Assembly (NCBI RefSeq): GCF_004027225.2
Contig: NC_044282.2
Span: 58,236,397 to 58,300,396, forward strand
DNA from: Strigops habroptila
Taxonomy: Eukaryota; Chordata; Aves; Psittaciformes; Psittacidae
Reading direction: 5' to 3'
Length of the DNA stretch: 64,000 nt
Shown here: positions 37,350 through 64,000 of the stretch, piece after piece
How the letters are laid out: each line of letters begins with the position of its first letter
Numbering within the stretch: the stretch's first letter is position 1
Translations under genes and position numbers: made by a program
Notes under the pieces: model-generated
What the model was told of the DNA's origin: nothing
What the model saw: only the letters and a program-made list of their open reading frames with translations
Databases searched by the model: none

Positions 37350-40300
37350 GTGAGTTCTGTCTTCACAGCCTGCTTGTTTGCTTGAAGCCTAGAAGCAGAC
37401 ACACCGGAGCTCTCCTGTCCGTGCTGCAGTCAGCCAGAGGAAGCTGGAGGGAAATGATAGCAAATCTGTCCCCAGACAGGTTCCCCTGCTTAGTGCCTCC
37501 AAGTCGTTGGATGCCAGGATTAATATCTGCTCTCAGATTTGCAATCTTTTCTTTCCATGGTGAAGACTTGCCAGCACAAGTTTGCCTCTGTGGCATCACA
37601 AGTATTTGAATTAAGTTGTCTACCACTTATCCTGGCATCTCAGCCCCGTGAACTGAGAGATGAAGCAGCTCATTTCATGAGGCTGATCAGGGCAGAACAA
37701 ATTTGGTCTGACTCTTGGCAGGGGGAGAGCTGTCATTATGCTTGAAGAGCAGCTGTGTCTTGGGACTGGTATAAAATAGCAAAGGGTTTCCAAACAGCAG
37801 TTCTGTTTTTTATAATGGCCTGTTTGCCCTGCTGAAGGCAGATTAAAAATGAAATACAAGTGGGGTTATCTACCAGTGTGCTCCAGCATGGCTTTAGCTA
37901 AGTATTTTCTTCCTTGTCTGTTTGTTGCATGTACCCAGGTGATTTGTTTACTACTGTTTAGATTTGGAGAGGAGCAGAATTGGTTTAGGCATGCAGTCCA
38001 ACTGAATTTTGCTAAGGTGCAAGTACCTTCATCCCTTCAGCTCATTTGAAAACTCTGGTTCAAATGCATTGAAGAAAGAAAAGCGTGTATTTTTATGTGC
38101 TTTAATAGAGAGGCTTTGGGCATCGATGCTTTAGCATTTCACATCTCACCCCTGTTCCTGCACACTTTTCACTGCACTGCACTGTGCTGTGCTGTCCCCT
38201 CAGTTCAGCTGACAGCTGAGAGCACAACCCAGGCTGAGAAAAATCACTATCTGCAAAACAAGGGAGGGTTTTTATTTAAATCCAAGTCAGGAAGTCAGCT
38301 CCTTTCTTACACAAATATAAATATGTAGGTGCAGATAAGGTAACGGGCAACAACAAAGAATTGGGGGCTGGAGCTCCTCTTGTTGATACTGCTCTTGTCC
38401 CACCATGCTACAGTCTCACAGCTCTCCTGGAGAGTGTTTAGGCACCCAAGCTTCAGATACAGCTTCCAGGATTGGATCAAGAGCCCTGTGTGGCGTCCAG
38501 GCTCACTACATTGCATAGGGAGTCTCAGAAACATCTCATATATGAAGCAGTGAGCTTAACTGGAAACCCCGTTGTATTTATCTGTAGTTTTGCCACCTTA
38601 CTGGGGACTGCAGCAAGGCCTATGTGTCCCCTGAAATAATGTTTTCGTTAGGAAAGCAGGCCAGGGCAGGGGCTGCAGCACTCACCACCAGCCTCTCTGC
38701 TGTTTGATTACTAGCCCATTCCTCCACTGTTCTATCCCATGGCAGCCAGCAGCCTCACAGGCAGTGAATAGCAACCAGTCAATGACAGTGTGGGCCTGGA
38801 TGTCCATCTCTGATGGCAACACTAAGAGCTACTTCCTACCTTGTGCGCAGCGGTTTGGGCGCTCTCAGAAGAAAGTTAAGTGGGTTCATTTTCCTCCTGA
38901 AGCCTGTGGATGTCCCATTTGGCAAGAGAAATCCCACAGGTTGCTGCCTGTCAGCAAGTGGTCCCATGCCAAGCCACCATGGGCATGTTGTGTGTGCAGA
39001 CTTACAATTCTTGAGAGCTCAGGGAACTCTTTAAGATATCCAGAGGTGCCAAATGAATGTCTGTAGTTAGAAAGTGAATGAATGAGGGATGTGGGGTCTC
39101 AGGTTTGTACCTCAAATAAGGGATGTGTGATCTCAGATTTGTACCTCTGTTTTGTTTAAGGCTTTCTCTTCACATCTCTTCCTATTCTTGGATTTACGCC
39201 AATGTATTTATTCCATTTTGTTGCATGGGCCTTTATTAATTCCTCTGTGAGCACTTTATTATGTGGTATCTGTGAGCAAATGCAGCCTCCCCATCTTCAC
39301 AGTGACAAGGGAAGGACAGAATCTTTTTCCGCTTTCGTATTTCACTTCTGGCTTCTCAGGAAAACCTTTGATCAAACTGTAGCTCCAGCACAACGTTCAC
39401 CTGAAATAAAAGAGAAAATTAGTATTGTTACATGTACTTTTCACACTGTTGTTCTGAACACTTTGAAGCCCTGTGGTGTGTCTGAATAATGTATATCCAA
39501 CAGGTCCTTTTGCAAAGCAATCTCTGGTCTGTTGCACGCCTCTGGCTAAACCATTTCCATGGTCTGCCCCACTGCACTCACAGGCCACGTGAATAGTGTG
39601 GGTGTCTGAGCTGCAGCACACAGTGATTCTCAGCCGCTTGACAAGAGAGGAGCTGCCAAGCCAGCACATGTTGACTATTGAGGCAGCTCAGAGCCTGGGA
39701 GGCTCGTGCTGGGGCTCCAGTGGAACATACATTGCAAAGGGAGAAGTAAGGGTTTGAGAAGTGGAGAGCACCAGTTGAGAGGAGGGGACAAGAAGGCAGG
39801 ACAGCTGGAGTTTTTCAGTAGGAAGGAGAAGTAAGTGAGGATATTACCAGGGAAATATGAAGATGGATATGCCTATTTTACTTGATAATGTGTTGTGCAA
39901 GATACTGAAAGAGGATAGAGTGAGGGGGGTACGGGCTATTCACATGAGAGAGGAGCCACAGGGAAACAGGTGGGATATAGTGCATGGAGAGGTGGTGTGA
40001 CGTGGAAGTGAAGATCTACAGCGTGGTGATATGAAAGGGCAAGATATGGTCTACTATTCATATGACAAAATTTCCCTCAGTCCAATGGATGCTGTGATGA
40101 GGATGCTGAGCTGTGTAGCAGCTCTCAGAAATGCCATCCAGGCAGCACTTCCTATCTGCTAGCTAAGAGAATGAGTTTCCTCACCATGAGCTGAAGAACA
40201 AGGTATCATGGCAAGGAATAGCAGATACTCACCAGTACTGTGATGATACTTACAGCAGAAAAGCATCAACACAGTACTGTGTTGGGAGGAGCTAAATTCT

Positions 40301-42740
40301 GGCTGGTCTCCTAGTCTGTCCTCTCTTCTGGACATTAGTCCTAGGCTAACATTTCACAGCTGTGTTAACTATGTGATATTATTGTCTGTACCAATGCTTC
40401 CCTTTCAGCCATCCTGACAATCCTTGGAAATTCAGCAGTCCTTGCTACAGCCATGAAACGCTCTTCCCTCCTGAAGTCACCGGAGCTGCTTACAATCAAC
40501 TTGGCAGTAGCAGATATTGGAATGGCCATCAGCATGTATCCGCTGGCCATTGCATCCGCCTGGAACCACGCTTGGCTGGGAGGAGATGCATCCTGCATAT
40601 ATTATGCCCTCATGGGTTTCCTTTTTGGTGTCTGCAGCATGATGACCCTCTGTGCCATGGCCGTGATTCGATTCCTTGTTACCAATTCATCCAAATCTAA
40701 CAGTAAGTAATTACATTTCTGGTAACCTTGTAGTGGTGCATTTGGGCTGTTACGTTCAGGGAGGTACTTTATGGAATATGGCATGGAGTATCAGTTCAGT
40801 AAATGTAGGAATGAGCCTCAACTTTTAGTCCAATATCAAACCCTAATGTTCCTAGGAGGATCTGATTAAATTCCTTATGAAACAATGAGTTTTTCCACTT
40901 CTCAATAATACCAAGCGAAACTACCTGAGAGTGCAGTGCCCAAATGTTTTGCTGGACCAGACTCTTGGCTTTCTATTTGTGTGCAAGCAGACATACTGAC
41001 ATACTGGAACTTGAGAGGAATGTTCTCTGGCACTCCTGAGCACAATACATTTGGGGTCAACTTGATATTGTAAAGCTCCCTGAATTACTAAACTTTAGAT
41101 CAGCACTGAAGGCTGCACTCAGGTCTCACCCAATCCATGGACAGTCTTTGTCACATTCCTCAAGAAGACCAAAGGTTCAGGAACTGCAGTAGCAGCCCAA
41201 GCATATTTGTAGCTACCACCCTTCTGTTTGAGAAGTTACAACAAAAACCACGCACCTGAGATGAGTTCCATACATGCTTTCTCTTCCTCTTTCTTGCAGG
41301 TAACAAAATCACCAAGAACACTGTTCGCATCTTGATTACTTTCATCTGGCTCTACTCCTTGCTCTGGGCCATTCTGCCCTTGGTGGGCTGGGGCTACTAT
41401 GGCCCTGAGCCATTTGGCATCTCTTGTACGATAGCCTGGAGCAAGTTCCACAATTCCTCCAATGGCTTTTCATTCATCCTGAGCATGTTCCTCCTGTGCA
41501 CAGTCCTGCCTGCACTGACCATCGTTACTTGTTACTTGGGAATTGCCTGGAAGGTTCATAAAGCATACCAAGAGATCCAGAATATTGACAGGATCCCTAA
41601 TGCAGCTAAACTGGAGAAGAAGCTGACATTGGTGAGTTGTCCCAGTGATGAGAAGAGCCTACAGTAATCAGAAGCTTGCAGAGAACTGGCTCTGCTCATG
41701 CATGGCTCATGATGACCCTTCACTTCTTCTGTCTAGTATTGACCAAAGAGGGAGATGTGGTTCCAGTGTCAACCACATTGTCATTGCAGTACCTTGGTCA
41801 CGATAATATATCATAACTACAGTGCAGCTCATTAAATCTTTAGGCAGTTGCATCCAAGCTTTTAATGGACAACCAAGTTTCCAGTCATGCTGGAAGAGTT
41901 GCTGGATTCTTTTATGATGTAGCTAGGGTGAAGGTCTTGCTCTGTCAGTCTAGCTGTTTTTAATCAACTGAGTGGCTATGCTGAGTGAGAGTTACACAGA
42001 AATTCTGTATGGAAAGAGGATTTTTAAAAATAACATTGTTTCAAATAAGCACTTCAGTTGCTAGTTTCTTGTGGAAAAGCAGAACTGACCCAAGCTTTCT
42101 ACAGGCCAGTCTGTTGATAGGCTACACTGTCCAGTTATGCTGTGTCTCCTGTGACATATTGCAGCCAGAGTCAGGGAAGGAGATGAAAATAAGTGCCTTG
42201 CAAGAAACCCACAGTGTAGATCTGCTAGGTGGGAATAAAAGCATATATGCACTGTCCAGTGTTAGCTGTGCTCACGTCACAACATAGCAAGTATACAGTT
42301 TCAGGTATTTCAGCTGTTTCAGGTGTGGTTTCATCCATGCACCAGGTGCCTATCAGTGCCCGCTGAGAACTGAAGCCCTGTTTCGCTTTCAGATGGCTGT
42401 GCTCATCTCAGTCGGGTTCCTGAGCTCATGGACACCATATGCAGCAGCCAGCTTCTGGTCCATATTTAACCCCAGCAATTCCCTGCAGCCCATCGTTACA
42501 CTGCTGCCTTGCCTGTTTGCCAAATCTTCGACAGTGTATAACCCTTTTATTTACTACATCTTCAGCAAAACTTTCCGTTGTGAACTCAAACAACTGCAGT
42601 GTTGCTGTGGATGGCGAGTTCATTTCTTCAGCACTGACAACTCTGCCGAAAATCCCGTGTCGATGATGTGGAGCGGGAGAGACAACGCGCGCCTCTCTTC
42701 AGCTGCAAAGGTGGAGAAGCAGGGAGCTGCAACTCGCTGA
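37277..42740 (+). CDS. OPN5-like (neuropsin-family) opsin, 348 aa, four exons, complete
   Basis: A seven-transmembrane photoreceptor that binds retinal through a Schiff base and signals through a G protein at the membrane. Exons 37277-37349, 40409-40702, 41300-41631 and 42393-42740 join in phase to 348 residues. Visible features are: TM1 GN (31-32); the C87-C165 disulphide pair; E159, at the position of bovine Glu181 and a candidate counterion; Y90 at the bovine Glu113 position; the retinal lysine K277 (bovine 296); NPFIY (283-287) in TM7; SSWTPY in TM6; a glycosylation sequon N174-S-S in loop 2; and Cys303-305 for palmitoylation. ICL2 begins I-R-F (111-113) rather than E/D-R-Y. TM6 to TM7 and loop 2 (GPEPFG-x-SCT) follow OPN5 closely. 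The residue after the loop cysteine is Thr166, not Cys, which argues against OPN5L1. OPN5L2 or another non-mammalian neuropsin-class opsin is likely. Confidence 0.93.
39085..39147 (+). repeat. Two-copy imperfect tandem repeat in opsin intron 1
   Basis: A 29-bp unit (AGGGATGTG...TTTGTACCTC) at 39085-39113 recurs at 39119-39147 with three differences, a period of 34 bp. Confidence 0.75.
40409..40702 (+). CDS. Opsin exon 2 (TM1 to ICL2)
   Basis: Acceptor CCCTTTCAG|CCATCC and donor AACA|GTAAGT. It encodes residues 25-122: the end of TM1 with GN, TM2 with NLAVAD, the first extracellular loop with W-L-G-G-D, Cys87, TM3, and I-R-F at the TM3 cytoplasmic end followed by a serine/asparagine-rich loop. 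Confidence 0.95.
41300..41631 (+). CDS. Opsin exon 3 (TM4, loop 2, TM5)
   Basis: Acceptor CTTTCTTGCAG|GTAACA and donor ACATTG|GTGAGT. It encodes residues 123-233 with TM4 (WAILPLVGWG), the loop-2 signature PEPFGISCT containing E159 and C165, TM5, and the start of ICL3 (AKLEKKLTL), which matches the OPN5 pattern (LE-x-KLT) before TM6. Confidence 0.95.
42393..42740 (+). CDS. Opsin exon 4 (TM6, TM7, C-terminal tail)
   Basis: Acceptor TTTCGCTTTCAG|ATGGCT, stop at 42738-42740. It encodes residues 234-348: TM6 with SSWTPY, TM7 with the retinal lysine in LFAKSSTVYNPFIYY, helix 8 and a tail with CCC. The tail is short (about 55 residues after NPxxY) and rich in Ser and basic residues. Confidence 0.95.
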   Translation: MAVLISVGFLSSWTPYAAASFWSIFNPSNSLQPIVTLLPCLFAKSSTVYNPFIYYIFSKTFRCELKQLQCCCGWRVHFFSTDNSAENPVSMMWSGRDNARLSSAAKVEKQGAATR

Positions 42741-43136
42741 AGCACAGCAATGGTTTCACAATAGAGGTCAAAACTTGGGCTCCCCAGGGGTCCAAATGAG
42801 TAGGAATGCAGCACTGCGTATCTTATGTCAAATATAGAGGTTTAAGTATATATTTTTAAGCAACTCTCAAATATTATCTTTATGCTACACAGCAAAAGAA
42901 CCTGCTATTTTTTTCAAGAATTTCCAATTTAGAGGAAATAGATTTATATACTAAACATAAAAACATGTAAACTAAACTTATTTTCAGGGAAACAGTTGTA
43001 ATTAAAAGAGAAACTATTATTGTGGGGTTTATTTCTTATACTTTTGACTTGTTAATGCAATCCATATGCAAATTCCTGGCTCTTTCAGTAGAACAGCCAT
43101 CAGAGAAAACTGTAGGTTTGACACAAAGTGTTGCCA

Positions 43137-43142
43137 AATAAA
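43137..43142 (+). terminator. Candidate poly(A) signal of the opsin gene
   Basis: AATAAA on the plus strand about 400 bp after the opsin stop codon; an ATTAAA variant lies about 140 bp earlier, near 43001. Which is used cannot be told from sequence alone. Confidence 0.4.
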
Positions 43143-43487
43143 TACAGCTTTCCAGCAATACAGACAGAAAACCACATAGGTAGCAAGGAATACTCACTGT
43201 CAGGAGATAAAAGTCTGATATCAAAATGTCTGATAGGGACCTACAGTCCCTTGCTCTTGTCAGAGGTATAGTTTCAACTTCCCAAAACACAAACTCAAAA
43301 AGGAGTTGAGCAGCCTTAGCGGGCAGAGGTTAAATGGGAATGTGGCAGTCAGTGAAGGAAGCCTTCTGCATGTCACAGATGATAGCAAAATAAGAAGTGA
43401 AGGAATCCCTCAGCAAAGGGAACTTTGCACTTGTGCTGTCACTGGCTGGGGTATAACAGCTTTTCTATCATGGGGAATTTTTGTAAG

Positions 43488-43768
43488 GGCATGTTTTATA
43501 AGACAAGAGGGATTGGCTTTAAACTGAAAGAGGTGAGATCTAGACTAGATAGTGGGAAGAAATTCTTTACAATGAGGGTGGTGAGGTGCTGGCACAGGTT
43601 GCCCAGAGAAGCTGTGGCTGCCCCATCCCTGGCAGTGTTCAAGGCCAGGTGGGAAGGGGCTTTGAGCAACCTGATCTAGTGGAGGGTGTCCTTGCCCATG
43701 GCAGGGGGCTGGAACTGGATGAGCTTTAAGGTCCCTTCCAACACAAATAATTCTATGATTCTATGAAG
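43488..43768 (+). repeat. CR1 LINE 3' fragment between the opsin and MMUT
   Basis: From GCATGTTTTATAAGACAAGAGG-like CR1 coding relic ([19 protein letters not shown]) to the terminal AATTCTATGATTCTATGAAG. It lies between the convergent 3' ends of the two genes. Confidence 0.92.
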
Positions 43769-44442
43769 AAAACAGCAAGCCATTAAACCTTGTTTCTGAG
43801 CAGTGTGAGACTACAGGCATGTGCCCCTCTGAACAAACTTATTTTAAGTAAAGATCGATATCAATCACAATCTGAGTTGAGGATACAATGCTCTTAGTTG
43901 GATCTGCAATTTCCAACCAACTACAGAACATCTCATTTTGAACGAAGTGCGATGGTGCTGAACATCTCAGAAGCATGCTACTTCTGAAGGGAAGATAAAA
44001 ATGGTGAGAATTTAGGATCAATTTACCTGAAAGAAAGTCCAAGTGCTAAATAGACAGGGACAGCAGGAACAATACTGGACAAAAATACAGAACTAAGGAA
44101 GGGAGTATGAGCACTGAAATGAACTTCATTTGAGAAACAGTGATGTATTGGGGATAGGCAGCAATGTAGACAGAATGGAGATGCACAGCTGCTCCTACAT
44201 GTATTACAGGATTTGTATCTCATTAAACAAACCATGAACTTTGATAAATTCTGGTTTATCTACTTATATGTTTCTAAAGAGATTTAAGTCAGAGTAACCT
44301 TAAGATCAAAGTACTGCTAGATTCAATCACATTTCTACTGAACTTCAATGACTTATTTGAAGACTTCTAGGACTACAATACCTACCAAAAAAATCAGAAG
44401 TCCTCTGCAAAAAGAGATCAAGCAAAGAGCTGGAATAGATAT

Positions 44443-44448
44443 TTTATT
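44443..44448 (-). terminator. Candidate poly(A) signal of MMUT
   Basis: AATAAA on the minus strand (plus-strand TTTATT) about 280 bp beyond the MMUT stop codon. It is the first canonical hexamer I noticed downstream of the stop. Confidence 0.45.
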
Positions 44449-44725
44449 TATCAGTATATTTGGAAAAAATCCCAACAAACCCACATAACGAGTTCCCTTC
44501 ATGCCCAGAAGTCATAGTTGTAGAGATTAAATTTTCTTGTGGGTACCTATATAAATAATCCTCAAATACAACAAGCAGAGAATTAATTTACAACTTTCTT
44601 AGAAAGCACAAAACACCAGGGCACAGGGCAGTGGAACCAAAGGAATGTGCTGGTCATCCCTTGCTGATGATTACATTCTGTAAGCGATTAGTACAAGGCT
44701 GGTTGCGTTGTGTGATGATTCAGCA

Positions 44726-61949
<17,224 letters not shown>

Positions 61950-64000
61950 CTGGAATGAAAAGGAGAGCTCTGAAGCTCAACGGTTCTGCCACAGGGCTGA
62001 AGAAGATTAGTCACAGATGTACTACACTGCAATGAAATGAATGCAAGATTCCCCACTGAAACACTGTAATCATAACAAAAGCTGAAAAAGAACAGTCAAT
62101 AATTAGCATCCAATCAAACTGATCTATCACTTATCAGTATCTCAGACAAAGAGATTAATCCAGAAAGAAAGCCAAAATTATCAGTGTATGAGCAAACTGG
62201 TCATGATAACAAAGCACGGCCTTTTATTTAGAGATGTTTCAACAAACTTCATGAATCCAGGTTGGAGAGGATGGAACAGGAAGTCCCAATGTCCTCCATC
62301 CTCAGATAGTAGAATTCTTGGAGTAGTGAATAGCACATCTGCCAGGCAGGCTACTAGTCAAGATCCATTTTGAACTAAATGTACTTAGTATTTTCAATAA
62401 TGACAGCATTACATAAAGACAGGACTTACGGTTTAAATTTGCTGGTGCTATAAAACTGGGGGAGAACTGGGATATTAACCAAAACAGAAGGATAATCTGG
62501 AGCACAAGGTACAGAAACAGAGTCAGTATTACAGAATATAATCTCAGCTTTTAGGTGAAAATTTTTATCTGCTTTTTTCAGACATTTAGAGAGTCGAGTT
62601 GTATATATGTGCCTTTAAAGTCAAAGAGGAGTTATCGTGATTTAGGGTCAATATAAGGAAGAAATTCATTACTATGAGGACGGTGAGGCCCTGGCACAGG
62701 TTGCCCAGAGAAGCTGTGGCTGCCCCATTCCTGGCAGTGTTCAAGGCCAGGTTGGATGGGGCTTGGAGCAACCTGATCTAGTGGAAGGTGTCCCTGCCCA
62801 TGGTAAGGGAGTTGGAACTGGATGAGCTTTAAGGTTCCTTCCAACCCAAACCATTCTATGATTCTATGATCTCCAGGGCGTGACTTACATTCTGAGGTAG
62901 AGTGAAGAATAACACGCTGCAGCTGCCTGTCTAATTTAATGTGATTATTAAGGCAACTTAACAGTAGCTCAGATTGCATACTTCATTCTTAGCATGCTTA
63001 GTTCTAATAGGACCTTGAAGAAGGCAAAATGAATTATGAGATCTGTGAATTACTTTATCTTCCATAAAAAAAATTGAATTAATGTCACTATTTCACAAGG
63101 ACATGATAATTCTACTTACACTGGAATCTACTTCTGCTTCAAATACTCCATTTAAAGAATTAGAGAAAAATGTGATTTGGATGGGCAAGAATATAAAACC
63201 TAATTTATAAGTGGATACCTACTAAAGGCAGGCCAAAGGAAAATATCTTTGCCCTCTGAGACCTATAAGAAGTAAAAACTGAGGAGCTATATTAAGATAA
63301 ACAACAACGTTTAGACAGGAAAAAGGGGTTAGAATCCAGCCAGAAATATGTTTACACTGGACACTGGAGGATGGTTGAACATATTTTTGGTAATATTCAT
63401 ACACTTTGCACTCATACAACACTTTCAACTGCAGGACCTGCAAACGCCACTGTTCAGAAAACTCCATTGTTTTAGTTTTATGTGTTTCTGTAATGTTAGT
63501 AAACATTACATTTGCTTGAAAAAAAAAAAAAGAATAAAACCAAGGCACAATGGTTGCAATCACAATCTAAAAATAAGTCAGATTGCATGACTTTAATTGA
63601 GAAGCAGACCTTGGAATAAGAGCTGGAACCCAGCTCTGACCTCACTTGGGAAACTACATGAAGTCCAATGATTTATTTTCTTCTTGTGATGTAAGTCAAC
63701 AGGAAGAGCAGACAATGTACCCAGTTTCAGAAAAGCAGAACTGTAATCATTACTTCACTATTCAGCAGTGAGAGTCAAGGGCACAAATGACTTCCTTGGC
63801 TGCTCAAATGAATTCTCAAGCCACTGATCTTGAGAAAAAAGTGCCTCTACTTCCTCATTCGGCTGCATTTTGAAAGGATAACTTACAGGACAAATCCAAG
63901 AGAAAGCGTCATCCTCTGAGTCCTGAATTAATATAAGCACCTCTTTGCGATTCTTTCTCTACTTAGCAGGTTTGGATCCTACTCTCAATTCAGTGTTCAC
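61950..64000 (-). other. MMUT intron 5 (partial)
   Basis: 2.05 kb to the window edge. It contains one CR1 fragment. No sequence matching exon 5 (ending in the conserved T-S-G-W-S-L-T-E-Q) was found, so the remaining 5' exons are beyond position 64000. Confidence 0.6.
62640..62872 (+). repeat. CR1 LINE 3' fragment
   Basis: From TTAGGGTCAATATAAGGAAG through GGTTGCCCAGAGAAGCTGTG to the terminal CATTCTATGATTCTATGATC. Antisense to MMUT, in intron 5. Confidence 0.92.

Noticed and set aside
36985-37353. 122-codon open frame overlapping opsin exon 1
   Set aside because: It is in another frame from the opsin start and has no recognisable motif; it falls in the probable 5' UTR.
37277-42740. Assignment of the opsin as OPN5L1
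   Set aside because: The diagnostic cysteine after the loop-2 disulphide cysteine is threonine here.
63758-63940. 60-codon open frame on the minus strand, upstream of MMUT exon 6
   Set aside because: It does not match MMUT exon 5 and lacks suitable splice sites.

Overview
The window is nuclear DNA of a bird. This rests on many CR1 LINE 3' fragments on both strands, a provirus whose LTRs belong to the common avian endogenous-retrovirus type, long introns with GT/AG junctions, and vertebrate orthologues (MMUT, CDC5L, a neuropsin-class opsin). No bacterial-type operons, CRISPR arrays or phage genes are present. The species cannot be fixed from the sequence.

Layout. (1) 1-2.1 kb: a CpG island holding the first coding exon of CDC5L on the minus strand (15 codons); the rest of that gene lies left of the window. 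(2) 5.36-10.56 kb: a complete minus-strand gene for a 1,104-residue C2H2 zinc-finger protein in three coding exons, starting in a second CpG island at about 10.4-10.8 kb. I do not recognise its orthologue. (3) 10.8-37.2 kb: intergenic DNA with CR1 pieces, an old LTR fragment, possible SINEs and no gene I can support. (4) 37.28-42.74 kb: a complete four-exon plus-strand gene for a 348-residue OPN5-like opsin with the retinal-binding lysine. (5) 44.7-61.95 kb: exons 6-13 of MMUT (mitochondrial methylmalonyl-CoA mutase) on the minus strand; all eight exon lengths match the human gene as I recall it. Exons 2-5 lie to the right of the window. The opsin and MMUT are convergent.

Within MMUT intron 9 sit two notable things. 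One is a young 5,159-bp provirus (51,324-56,482), in the same orientation as MMUT, with nearly identical LTRs, a perfect 6-bp target-site duplication, a lysine-tRNA type primer-binding site, and a pro-pol frame that is open apart from two stops at domain junctions. It has no recognisable gag or env, and the catalytic glutamate of its integrase is replaced by lysine. The other is a 104-bp, about 97% identical copy of the interior of MMUT exon 10, placed 352 bp upstream of the real exon, with an in-frame stop and no splice sites.

The genes do not form a pathway. CDC5L is a spliceosome component, the zinc-finger protein a probable DNA-binding nuclear regulator, the opsin a membrane photoreceptor, and MMUT a cobalamin enzyme of propionate catabolism. 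The most useful leads are the pseudo-exon in MMUT, the integrase change in a young provirus, and the opsin's I-R-F triplet in place of the usual E/D-R-Y.
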